A DNA stretch of 64,000 bases from positions 1,798,001 to 1,862,000 of the forward strand of contig OZ220472.1 of the NCBI GenBank assembly GCA_965115995.1, in the 5' to 3' direction. The notes under the pieces were generated by a model that saw nothing but the letters and a program-made list of their open reading frames with translations, made no database searches and was not told the DNA's origin. Position 1 is the first letter of the stretch, and each line of letters starts with the position of its first letter. Below, piece after piece: positions 8,988 through 16,879 of the stretch. The position numbers and the translations under genes are program-made. This DNA comes from Poriferisodalis sp026713105. Its GTDB lineage: Bacteria; Actinomycetota; Acidimicrobiia; Acidimicrobiales; Poriferisodalaceae.

Positions 8988-9985
8988 CGGACCTCAGCCC
9001 CTTGCTCGGCCCCCCGGAAGATCTCGCGCGGTTGGACGCGCCAGTCACGCTCCATGCGCTTACTTCGATCTGGACAGAGACGATGGGCGCAGCGCCCGCT
9101 GATCTCGAAGAGGACCTTGCTTTGGCCCGGCGCTGGTTTGATCCAGTTGCCCAAGGGCAGCGCTTGCGCCGCGAGCTGCTAGCGCTCGACGCGACGACCG
9201 TGGACGGAGTTCCTGGCCCTCCCTGGACTCTGAAGGTCGCTCCAGCGAGCTACTTGGTTACACCTGAGGGCCGGTGTCTTATCGATTACCTGTCCAGCCG
9301 GAACGCAGACCGACCGGGGGAACGTGCGGCCAGGATCGTTGATGCATACGATCGATTGCTGGGTTCGCTATACCGAGAGTGGTCTCGGCACCGCATCGAG
9401 TCGGTCGTGGGTCTGCTCGCAGGCACAGACAAGCCTCTACAAGTCCCAGCCGCCGGTGTCGTGATTGCACTGCTCGTAAATCGATGCACTGACGAACGAC
9501 GCGCTTTGACCAGGTTCGCCGGTGGGCCAAACAAGAATCTTGTGGACCGCGCGTTCTTCGCACCGGTGCAGCGCTTCGCCGACGTGCTATCTCCATCTGG
9601 CCGGCGCGACAGGGCCAACCAGACGCTCGTGAGTGGCTGGATGCTGTACGAGGCGCGACGGCGACTCGGCAGTGGGCTGGAAGTAGAGGACGCTCGCAGT
9701 GGGAACGATGGGAAGGTATGGGTCCGCGCGGATGCGGTCTCCGATGTCATTCGCCGCGTCGCCCAAGATCTCAGCAGAGGGCACCGGGCGCACGCCACTC
9801 CCGATCTCTTCGCCGAAGCATTCGATGCCCTCGTTGAAGAGCTGAGGGTGCAACTGCCAAGCCTTGCAGCCTTCGGTCTGATACATGAGCGCCCCCGCGA
9901 TACCGCGCGCCTTCGCACTCGGTTGCTAGAACACCTCACCGAGCTACAACAGTCAGACGATGAGTCGGGCAACGGCGCTTCTTGA
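8984..9985 (+). CDS. Unknown protein (333 aa) of the candidate defence operon
   Basis: Starts with TTG overlapping the ATPase stop (TTGA) and ends 26 nt inside the SIR2-like gene, so it is cotranslated with both. The protein is soluble, rich in Arg and Leu, with no membrane segment and no motif I recognise. A segment near residues 200-230 (DRANQTLVSGWMLYEARRR) and a helical C-terminus look structural. By position it could bridge the ATPase and the SIR2-like protein, like the adaptor subunits of Lamassu-type systems, but this is inference from gene order only. Confidence 0.75.
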   Translation: MTDLSPLLGPPEDLARLDAPVTLHALTSIWTETMGAAPADLEEDLALARRWFDPVAQGQRLRRELLALDATTVDGVPGPPWTLKVAPASYLVTPEGRCLIDYLSSRNADRPGERAARIVDAYDRLLGSLYREWSRHRIESVVGLLAGTDKPLQVPAAGVVIALLVNRCTDERRALTRFAGGPNKNLVDRAFFAPVQRFADVLSPSGRRDRANQTLVSGWMLYEARRRLGSGLEVEDARSGNDGKVWVRADAVSDVIRRVAQDLSRGHRAHATPDLFAEAFDALVEELRVQLPSLAAFGLIHERPRDTARLRTRLLEHLTELQQSDDESGNGAS

Positions 9986-11531
9986 CCTCGCGCCGCAGCT
10001 CGCTCGGTATCACGAGCGCAGCCTCGCCGGGGCCATCACCGTGGTACCGGTATTAGTCGACGACCTGAACGCGGCCATCCCGAGCATCCAAGCGCTCGCG
10101 ACGGTTCTTGATGCTCCATTGTTCGTCGCAGGTACACCAACGGGCCAACGGCAGACCCCCCCGAGCGATGATGCCGCGCGGTTCACAACCGTCGGGCGAG
10201 CACTGGACGTCACGAGGTTCGGCGGGAGCCGAAGGGTCGCGCGAGTCGTCTCCGAAGGTGTCAATGCTTGGGCGTTCGTAGATCCACCCGCCGGCGGAGA
10301 GCTCAGTCCCGGCGAACAGACCGTCATCGACGTCTGCTGCGCAATCACGAGCCGCGAGCTAGACGAGGCCGAGTCGCAGGCTGCGATAGTGGCTTACAGG
10401 GTCAGTGGGGTAGACCTCTACTTCAGATCTGCGATCTGGGAACTCTTCACCCGGCACTTGATGGACCTCCCGAGCCGAACGCTCAGAACGCTATTCGTCG
10501 TTGTGGAGAGTGAGATCGACGTCACGGCTCACTGCCAACCCAAGGCAGGATTCCGACTCGCAGTCGAGGGTGAACACGTTCTCTCCAGACATGGGCCGGA
10601 CGAGCTACCTGCGGTGGCGGCGCGGATATCGAAGGAGACCCGGGCCGTGGTCGTCTTCCTCGCTGCCGGTTTCTCGGCATCATCCGGATTTCCGCTCGGC
10701 AACCGGATGCGGGACTCGGCCATTGCACGGCTGCTGGGCCTCGATGCGTCCCGCTACGGGTCCGCCGAGTTGGCTCGGAGGTTCTACGAGTGGACTAGCT
10801 CGAAGACCGGGTGGTTGACGCCTCGTGAGATGGCGTTGGGCGCTGAGGACTTCATCCGGCGGCTCACACTGGAGCAGGTGATCCGGGCTGAAGAGCGACA
10901 TTTTGGCGGATCGCTTCCGACCCTCGCCGATTTCAAGGATCTCCACGATCAGCTCGTAGATGACGCCGGGCCAGCGGTCAGGAGCCTATGTAGGTGCCTC
11001 GAAGAACGAGTCGGGAGAATCGTTTTGGTGACGGTCAACTTCGATACCCTCGTCGAATCGCACGCTGAGGTGCCTCTCGAAGTGTTCGCTGCCGACGAAG
11101 AATTCGAGAGCGCTGCTAACTACATCACTCGATATCTCGCTGGTGACGCGTCTGCGGTGCCCTATCTGAAGGTGCATGGCACGATCGACCGGCCAGAGAG
11201 CTGCGTTGTGAGCGCAGAACAAACCGACGCCGGTATCGGGAACGGGAAGCTTGCAGCGCTACGGGCTCTGCTCAATGCCAAGACCCAGCGGCTCTGGATC
11301 TACGTAGGGTCGAGCATGCGAGACCAAGACCTGCTGCGAGTCCTCGGGAATGAAGACTTTGCGCGCGGGCTGGATGAGAGATGGGTCGTGCCATACCTGA
11401 CCGAAGATATCCGGCGCTTCGGGGAGGCGAGGGATGCGTTCTGGGCGGGTTCACGGCACCGGACAATCGACGATCGTCTCATCACCGAAACAGCAGACGC
11501 ATTCTTTGCGGCGCTCAGCGATGCTCTGTGA
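9960..11531 (+). CDS. SIR2-like protein, candidate NAD-depleting effector
   Basis: A 523-residue protein with an unrecognised N-terminal part (about 1-225) and a C-terminal SIR2-like domain. Visible elements are LAAGFSASSGFP at 234-245 (the GAGxSxxSG nucleotide loop with Ala in the first Gly position), TVNFDTL at 358-364 (TxNYD motif), KVHGTID at 404-410 (catalytic His) and VGSSMRDQDLL at 449-459. This is the SIR2_2 type found in antiphage systems, where NAD+ is destroyed to stop infected cells, rather than the deacetylase type with a zinc module. It is the last gene of the overlapping operon. Activity against NAD is inferred, not shown. Confidence 0.85.
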   Translation: MSRATALLDLAPQLARYHERSLAGAITVVPVLVDDLNAAIPSIQALATVLDAPLFVAGTPTGQRQTPPSDDAARFTTVGRALDVTRFGGSRRVARVVSEGVNAWAFVDPPAGGELSPGEQTVIDVCCAITSRELDEAESQAAIVAYRVSGVDLYFRSAIWELFTRHLMDLPSRTLRTLFVVVESEIDVTAHCQPKAGFRLAVEGEHVLSRHGPDELPAVAARISKETRAVVVFLAAGFSASSGFPLGNRMRDSAIARLLGLDASRYGSAELARRFYEWTSSKTGWLTPREMALGAEDFIRRLTLEQVIRAEERHFGGSLPTLADFKDLHDQLVDDAGPAVRSLCRCLEERVGRIVLVTVNFDTLVESHAEVPLEVFAADEEFESAANYITRYLAGDASAVPYLKVHGTIDRPESCVVSAEQTDAGIGNGKLAALRALLNAKTQRLWIYVGSSMRDQDLLRVLGNEDFARGLDERWVVPYLTEDIRRFGEARDAFWAGSRHRTIDDRLITETADAFFAALSDAL

Positions 11532-11661
11532 TCGCCGGGTGGCGACGGCTGCGCAACTCATCCTTAGACCCCGTCCGTCAACAGCGTCCATGGGCAGGGT
11601 CTATCAAATTGCATAGTCCCTTCGCGGGCCAAACCTTGAGCTTCAAATAGCCAGACCGCGA
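11532..11661. other. Convergent gap between the two operons of island 1
   Basis: This 130-bp gap lies between the 3' ends of the rightward SIR2 operon and the leftward ABC operon. No coding frame and no clear hairpin terminator can be seen. Confidence 0.5.
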
Positions 11662-12291
11662 CTATCGCAGTCCCTTGGTGATAAGCCGTGAGTTGTGCGG
11701 TGGCTGGACCGCTGCTAACGACGCTCCAACCAAGAAGACGGCGGCAGCGACCCCGATGGATGCCGCTGTGTCGGGCGGTCGAAGCGTCAACGCCCAGATA
11801 CTTGGCTCTCCGGTCTGGCCGCGACCGAACAGCACCACAGCCATACCCGCAATGAGCGGCCCGATGGTCATGGCCCGTGTTGCGCCGATAGTGCGAGACA
11901 CACATGCGATTCCGAGGTAGATCAGCGAATTGCGCGCCCAGATCAAGTGTGAGTACGAGTCCATCTGCCAGCTGCCGATCAAGCCGCTGATCAGCCCGAC
12001 TGCAGCCAGAGCGACCAGCAGACCGACATCGAACAGGTGGAATCTGACCAACGGGCACGCGATCCGATCTCCCTTATCGGTGTCAAGGATGACCTGCACC
12101 ATGGCCACCATGATGATGGGCGCCAGCACCGCTATCGGGGTGTCGACGAGATCTCCGAGCAACAGATCGGGGAGCGGCACCAGTGTTTGGGACGCAAGCC
12201 ACGGATGCAGTGCTTGCAGCGCGAAGACGGTCAGCGTCAACCGAGGTCGGCGCGCGCGCAGCCACAGTTTGAGTCCCGTCACGCGGACCAT
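11662..12291 (-). CDS. Polytopic membrane protein of an ABC transporter operon
   Basis: About 209 residues with five to six hydrophobic segments, for example IAVLAPIIMVAMVQVIL, LLVALAAVGLISGLIG and VAAAVFLVGASLAAV. The ATG overlaps the stop of the upstream permease (TGATG), giving coupled translation. No family is recognised. By position it is a second membrane subunit of the transporter formed with the genes at 12291-13616 and 13637-14374. Confidence 0.75.
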   Translation of the reverse strand: MVRVTGLKLWLRARRPRLTLTVFALQALHPWLASQTLVPLPDLLLGDLVDTPIAVLAPIIMVAMVQVILDTDKGDRIACPLVRFHLFDVGLLVALAAVGLISGLIGSWQMDSYSHLIWARNSLIYLGIACVSRTIGATRAMTIGPLIAGMAVVLFGRGQTGEPSIWALTLRPPDTAASIGVAAAVFLVGASLAAVQPPHNSRLITKGLR

Positions 12292-13616
12292 CAATCTGCC
12301 AGACCGGCCAAGTTCTCAGTGTCAACTGAGTGACAGCCGAGAATTGCGTGAACGCTGGCTGCGATGAACCTTGATGTGCGATCGGGTTCCGCGAGAACAT
12401 AGTCAACAACTTGTACCTGGTCGGCGGTGAGTGCCGGCAATTGGCTTGTGTCGCCAGCGACCAGGTTCCACAGAACAGCTCGGGCCAGCGGCACGAGATC
12501 TTCGGATGACCTGCGCTCGTCATGAGGAGGTGTGTGACGCGATCGACAGACAGGTCGTGGAATCACTGCATTCGTCAGCCGTGCGCGCAGCGCCCCGGGC
12601 ACCTCAAGGACCCTCGGGTGCAGTTGCAGCGTCCACATGTGATCTTGACTTCGGGCAGGAACGGTTGTACGGTCAACGCGCTTGTCGTAGGTCCATTCCG
12701 TCACATCTGCCGCTTCGGTAAACGTCTGCGGTGTCCTGATCCCCGATGCGCCGAGCCGCTCGCGCACGATCGAGGTTTCTGCTCCGACTACCTCGAAGAG
12801 CTCCTCGTGCTCCGGCCACAAGCACACCTGTGTCGCACCATGCTGCTCGCACACCAGTTCCGATGAGGGTCGAGGAACGACGCTGTCCCAGCCGAGTCGT
12901 TCCACCATTCGAATACCGACCGCCAACAGTCCTGCGACGGGCAACACCGCAGCAAGGACCCAAAGCTCCGGTCGCTTCGAAGAGAGCGCTACAGCGATGA
13001 TCACAGACGCGACTGCGAGCAGCAGCGTTGCGCCGATGGCCCGTATCGACAACGCCTCGTACGCCGAACAGCAACCCGCAAGGGTGCCAGTCATGTGGCG
13101 CGGCCACACCAAGCCGATCGAAGGCGGATAAGCGATCGCAAGCCATGTCACGATCACTGCCAGAGGCACCGCTAACGCAGTCGGGACGCGAACCGCGACC
13201 GCAGACCAGAATGCGAACACCGACAGCAGCACCAAGTACGGCATCATGACCGCCAACAGTGCCCGTGGGGTGGTGGGTATGCGGCTCACATACCAGATCT
13301 GCACTAATGCGAAGAGCGCTAATGACACAAGAATCGACGGCACAGCCGCACGAAGAACTATCTGCCAATGATTCTTCAATGCATCGCCGCGCAGTGCATT
13401 GCTCTTTCTCAGCTTTCCGATTTCCCAAGTGAGGTAACCGGCAAGCAGGGGCACCAATAGTGAAGTCAGTAGATTACTGGCATCGCCCAGACGGTCATCG
13501 AGATAGTAGTCGAGTGCCCCGGAGTCTCCATCGAAGATGGAGTGAGACCGAGCTGCCAAAGCGCAAAGAGCAACTCCGAGGACGATAAGCGAGGCACGTC
13601 GTCGCACCATTGTCAC
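12291..13616 (-). CDS. ABC transporter permease with extracytoplasmic C-terminal domain
   Basis: About 441 residues. Six or seven transmembrane helices fill residues 5-240 (LLTSLLVPLLAGYLTW, ILVSLALFALVQIWYV, AVPLAVIVTWLAIAYP and others). They are followed by a soluble domain of about 200 residues opening with CEQHGATQVCLWPEHEE, which carries two cysteines. This layout resembles actinobacterial permeases that pair with a single ATPase near small secreted peptides. The start is GTG 13616 or ATG 13610. It lies 20 nt downstream of the ATPase gene. Confidence 0.75.
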   Translation of the reverse strand: MTMVRRRASLIVLGVALCALAARSHSIFDGDSGALDYYLDDRLGDASNLLTSLLVPLLAGYLTWEIGKLRKSNALRGDALKNHWQIVLRAAVPSILVSLALFALVQIWYVSRIPTTPRALLAVMMPYLVLLSVFAFWSAVAVRVPTALAVPLAVIVTWLAIAYPPSIGLVWPRHMTGTLAGCCSAYEALSIRAIGATLLLAVASVIIAVALSSKRPELWVLAAVLPVAGLLAVGIRMVERLGWDSVVPRPSSELVCEQHGATQVCLWPEHEELFEVVGAETSIVRERLGASGIRTPQTFTEAADVTEWTYDKRVDRTTVPARSQDHMWTLQLHPRVLEVPGALRARLTNAVIPRPVCRSRHTPPHDERRSSEDLVPLARAVLWNLVAGDTSQLPALTADQVQVVDYVLAEPDRTSRFIAASVHAILGCHSVDTENLAGLAD

Positions 13617-13636
13617 AACCAGCGACGTTGCAGCAT

Positions 13637-14374
13637 CTAGACAGAAACGCCACGAATGGCATGAATATAGGCGTCAGTGTAGCCAGCATGGCCATCGGTA
13701 AACTCGTCGGCGGTGCCGCGGAAACAGACTCGGCCGGCCGACAGCACGGTCACAAAGTCGAAGTGCTCGAAATAGTCAGCGATCCTGTGGGTCGATAACA
13801 TGAGAATCGAAAAGTTGCTGAGCTGGCTCAGAATCGCCCCGAAGTGAGCTATTTCAACAGGGTCTAGACCCGCGGTGGGCTCGTCGAGTAAAACGATGCT
13901 GGGTTCGTGTACCAAAGCCTGCGCGAGTCCCACCCGTCTGAGTTCTCCCCCTGATAACTCAGACACGTAGCGATCAGTCAGCGTCGAGAGATCAACGCGG
14001 TCAAGCACTTCGTCGGTACGTTCTCGAATGTCCGAACGATTCATGCCCTTCAGCCAGCCTGCATACGCGACCTGCTCCTTCACTAGCATCCCAGGATACG
14101 GATAGGTGAGCTGCGGAAGCCAACCAATGACTCTACGCAAGCGTCGACGAGTTCGCCGGTGCGTCACGTCCTCTCCATTGAAACGCACCGCGCCACCTTG
14201 GGGCGCCATTACTGACGCAGCAAGGGCAAGCATCGTCGACTTTCCGGCCCCGTTCGGACCGAGCAAGAGCGTCGCACCGGCGTCGAAATCGTAATCGAAA
14301 GAAGCAAACACCGGCGTACTCAATCCATAGCGGAATGTCAAAGCGTCAAAACCGAGCTGGGCAGAACTATTCAC
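13637..14374 (-). CDS. ABC transporter ATP-binding protein
   Basis: A complete 245-residue ABC ATPase: Walker A GPNGAGKST near 39-47, Q-loop in LPQLTYPYPG, signature LSGGELRRVG near 140, Walker B SIVLLDEPTAGLDP near 160 and the switch His in LSTHR. It resembles exporters of the bacitracin/lantibiotic immunity class in size and style. It energises the two membrane proteins encoded downstream. The substrate may be the small secreted protein encoded just upstream, or the transporter may protect against it. Confidence 0.93.
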   Translation of the reverse strand: MNSSAQLGFDALTFRYGLSTPVFASFDYDFDAGATLLLGPNGAGKSTMLALAASVMAPQGGAVRFNGEDVTHRRTRRRLRRVIGWLPQLTYPYPGMLVKEQVAYAGWLKGMNRSDIRERTDEVLDRVDLSTLTDRYVSELSGGELRRVGLAQALVHEPSIVLLDEPTAGLDPVEIAHFGAILSQLSNFSILMLSTHRIADYFEHFDFVTVLSAGRVCFRGTADEFTDGHAGYTDAYIHAIRGVSV

Positions 14375-14453
14375 GGACGGGCCTCAGAGGTTCAAGCAAG
14401 TACACCGGGTGCGAATACGTGCCTTGGAACTGCTTCACACTAGGGCAACTGAT

Positions 14454-14915
14454 TTAGGGGGAGATGCTGACGAAAGAACGGCTAAGATGCACTTGGGTGC
14501 CACTCCGCACTCCCATTATCTCGTCCAGCTCGGCAAAGAAGGTCCCATTGTCGTCCACACCCACCCAAGCGTGATAATCTTCGTCCTCGCAGTAGAATAG
14601 CGATTCGCCGTAGCCTTGATCAGGCCAAAGGGTAATCTGACGGCGCAACTCAAGACCTACAGTCTCGTCGTAGCTAATGTCTCCACTGTGGGTCCTGCAG
14701 TCGTACAAACTGATTTCAACATCGTAGGTGGAGACATGGTTATTCTCATCGTCCCATGTTGGAGTATCGTCACCGACGTGTCCTGAGGTCCAGAAATCTT
14801 TGTGATTCCAGTAGTTTTCTTGGTAACTGTCGGCACCGTCGGCACCAGCAATGCTCGGAATCGCAAGGACCGCGAGTACTATCAGAAATGCTGCCGCTAT
14901 ACGGACTCTTCGCAC
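14454..14915 (-). CDS. Small secreted protein, possible ABC transporter cargo
   Basis: GTG 14915 is preceded by GGGGAG at a good distance, which favours it over ATG 14969. The 153-residue product opens with a signal peptide (VRRVRIAAAFLIVLAVLAI, then a probable cut after SIAGA). The mature part is about 125 residues, strongly acidic and aromatic (NYWNHKDFWTSG, CEDEDYHAWVGV), with two cysteines that could form a disulphide. No family is recognised. Being first in an operon with a dedicated ABC transporter suggests a bacteriocin-like or cell-surface role, which remains speculative. Confidence 0.65.
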   Translation of the reverse strand: MRRVRIAAAFLIVLAVLAIPSIAGADGADSYQENYWNHKDFWTSGHVGDDTPTWDDENNHVSTYDVEISLYDCRTHSGDISYDETVGLELRRQITLWPDQGYGESLFYCEDEDYHAWVGVDDNGTFFAELDEIMGVRSGTQVHLSRSFVSISP

Positions 14916-15337
14916 CCTTGCTCCCCTCACTCGGATGATCCACGCCGCTCGGAGTGCAAGTGACGTCAACTGCGAGTATCACATGAGTCCACGAGCTGCG
15001 CAAATGCAGATGCATGGACGACAACTCCGATCGCTCGGAGAATGAGGAAGACGCCTTGTGCGGATCTGATCCAGAGCCGGCCGTGGCGGGCCGTGGGGAG
15101 AGCCTCAGGCACCATCGGCGGGACGGCGGCAGGACAGTCAGGCTGCTCTCCCAAGACTCGGATGGCGTTCCGCCCACCCGACCGGTCGGTGGACGCCAGC
15201 AGCCCGAGCGCCAGACCGGCAGATCATCTGCAAGGCGGTGAGCCCGGAACACCCAGAGTCAGACCAGGCCCGAACCGCTGACCCCGGCAGTCTGACCGAG
15301 TGTCACTGTTCGGTCAGACTTTCCCGTGATGCGGCTG
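14916..15337. other. Gene-free stretch at the right end of island 1
   Basis: About 420 bp with no credible coding frame. It must carry the leftward promoter of the secreted-protein operon. A TTGACG is readable on the minus strand near 14960, but no clear -10 follows. The right side holds several short copies of a GTCAGAC/GTCTGAC word and the hairpin at 15289-15320. Confidence 0.5.
15289..15320. terminator. 11-bp perfect stem-loop
   Basis: AGTCTGACCGA and TCGGTCAGACT are exact reverse complements separated by 10 nt. On the plus strand the stem is followed by TTCCC rather than a T run, so it is either a weak terminator or a structural mark of the recombination junction. It stands 17 bp before the oxygenase 3'-end copy. 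Confidence 0.5.
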
Positions 15338-15457
15338 GCGCCGTCCACGGTCACGCCTGAGCGGCCGTGCCGCTACGAGGCGGTGTCGGCCGAAGACCGG
15401 CTCGAAGAGGTGATCTGGGAGATCAACCTGATCCCCGAAGCCTGTCGCGTGGAGTAG
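15338..15457 (+). pseudogene. Diverged copy of the 3' end of the 2OG-Fe(II) oxygenase gene
   Basis: This 120-bp stretch matches 5195-5314 without gaps. It translates to the same last 39 residues (APSTV, then RPCRYEAVSAEDRLEEVIWE, then INLIP) and a stop. I count 17 base differences, most at third codon positions, and 4 amino-acid changes. Synonymous divergence shows it evolved as coding sequence before losing the rest of the gene. It probably is the resident 3' end left when island 1 and a new oxygenase gene came in, or the reverse. Confidence 0.85.
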
Positions 15458-15466
15458 CGGCGTCAG

Positions 15467-16879
15467 TTACAACTCGAGCAACGCGTTCTCGATGACTTCA
15501 GTCAAGGCCGGGTGTATGTAGAACTGGTCGTGGGCCATCTGGTCGACGGTCTGACCGAACGCCATGCCCTGGATGAGCTGCTGGATCAGCGTGGAGGCTT
15601 GGGGCCCGATGATGTGGGCGCCGAGCAGCTCGCGGGTCTCGCTGTGCGCGATCAGCTTGGCGAAGCTGGAGTGGTCCTCCATGGCCCAGCCATAGGCGGT
15701 GTGGCCGAAGGGCTTGTTGGCCACCGTGATCGGCAGGCCCGCGGCGCGGGCGTCGCGCTCGGTGAGGCCGACCGAGGCGACTTGGGGGTGGGAGAACACC
15801 GCATGGGGCACCAGGTCTTCGCGGACCGTGTGCATCGGGCCGTCTGCTTTGCCTTCGGCGACGAGCAGGTTGTGGCGCAGGGACCGCACCTGGGCGTTGG
15901 CGAGGTGCTTGAGCTGGATCTCGCTTGCGAGATCGCCGAACGACCACACCCCGGGCGCGCTCGCCCGGAAGTGCTCGTCGACCAGCACGCGGCCGCCCTC
16001 GTGGTCAACCCCGGCTGCTTCGAGGTTCAGCAAGTCGCCGTTGGGGGTTCGCCCGGTGGCCACCAGCAGCACATCGGCGCTGACCTGCTGGTGCTCACCG
16101 CCGATGCTGAGCTCGACCGAGACGCCGCCGCCCGGCTCGGGGCTGACCTGGGTGATCGTGGCGCCGAGCCGCAGGTCGAAGTGCCGCTCGGCCGCACGGG
16201 TGTACGCCCCCGAGACGTCGTCGTCTTCGGCCCGCAGCAAGCGCTCGCTGCGGTTGATCATGGTGACCTCGGTGCCGAGTGCCGAGAACACGTAGCCCAG
16301 TTCGGCGGCGATGTAGCCGCCGCCCAGCACGATCATGCGCCGGGGCAGTTCGTCGAGTCGCATGACGGTGTCGGACGTGTGATACGGCGTGCGCTCCAGA
16401 CCGGGGAACGGCGGGATGAACGGCCGTGCCCCGGCACCGAGCACCACGTGGCGCCCGCGGATGCGGGCGCTGCCGCCGTCATTCAACCGGACTTCGAGCT
16501 CACGGTCGGCCACGAAGCGGCCCTCGCCCAGGAACACGTCGATGTTGGGGCAGGCGGTCCCGCAGCGGAACACCTTGCCGCCCTCGGCGATCGGGTCGAT
16601 GCGCCCGAACACGCGATCCCGAATGGCGGGCCAGTCGGCGCCCTCGAAGCTGGCCGAGATGCCGTAGGTGCCAGCCGTATCGATGGTGTCGGCTACATCG
16701 GCGGCGTACACGAACATCTTCGACGGGATGCAGCCCACATTGAGGCAGGTGCCGCCGAACACGCTGCGCTCGACCAGCGCGATCGACCAGTCGTCGAACT
16801 CCGGCCCGGGAATCGAGTTGGCCGAACCGCTGCCGACGATGACAAGGTCGAACTCGGCCGGCTCAGACGCGCCCGCCAT
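15467..16879 (-). CDS. mtr: Mycothione reductase-type flavoprotein disulphide reductase
   Basis: A 470-residue pyridine nucleotide-disulphide oxidoreductase: FAD motif LVIVGSGSANSI at the N-terminus, redox pair in GGTCLNVGCIPSKMFVYAADVA, NADPH motif IVLGGGYIAAELG near 170, and C-terminal catalytic YIHPALTEVIENALL with the His of the dimer partner. The GSGxxNSI start and KMFVYAADVA are typical of mycothione reductases rather than lipoamide dehydrogenases, so it likely keeps mycothiol reduced in the cytosol. The ATG overlaps the stop of the serine hydrolase gene (TGATG), so they form an operon. Dihydrolipoamide dehydrogenase is the main alternative. Confidence 0.85.
   Translation of the reverse strand: MAGASEPAEFDLVIVGSGSANSIPGPEFDDWSIALVERSVFGGTCLNVGCIPSKMFVYAADVADTIDTAGTYGISASFEGADWPAIRDRVFGRIDPIAEGGKVFRCGTACPNIDVFLGEGRFVADRELEVRLNDGGSARIRGRHVVLGAGARPFIPPFPGLERTPYHTSDTVMRLDELPRRMIVLGGGYIAAELGYVFSALGTEVTMINRSERLLRAEDDDVSGAYTRAAERHFDLRLGATITQVSPEPGGGVSVELSIGGEHQQVSADVLLVATGRTPNGDLLNLEAAGVDHEGGRVLVDEHFRASAPGVWSFGDLASEIQLKHLANAQVRSLRHNLLVAEGKADGPMHTVREDLVPHAVFSHPQVASVGLTERDARAAGLPITVANKPFGHTAYGWAMEDHSSFAKLIAHSETRELLGAHIIGPQASTLIQQLIQGMAFGQTVDQMAHDQFYIHPALTEVIENALLEL

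Noticed and set aside
5467..11531. Assigning the operon to Lamassu, three-component ABC, BREX or DISARM
   Set aside because: Single components resemble parts of these systems, but the gene set and order fit none of them clearly and no search could be run.
15014..15241. Small gene encoding about 75 residues
   Set aside because: No ribosome binding site or TANNNT hexamer at the right distance, arginine-rich low-complexity product, and the region is a recombination junction.
15467..16879. Dihydrolipoamide dehydrogenase (lpd)
   Set aside because: The N-terminal GSGSANSI and the KMFVYAADVA segments are the pattern of mycothione reductase; no lipoyl-complex genes are adjacent.
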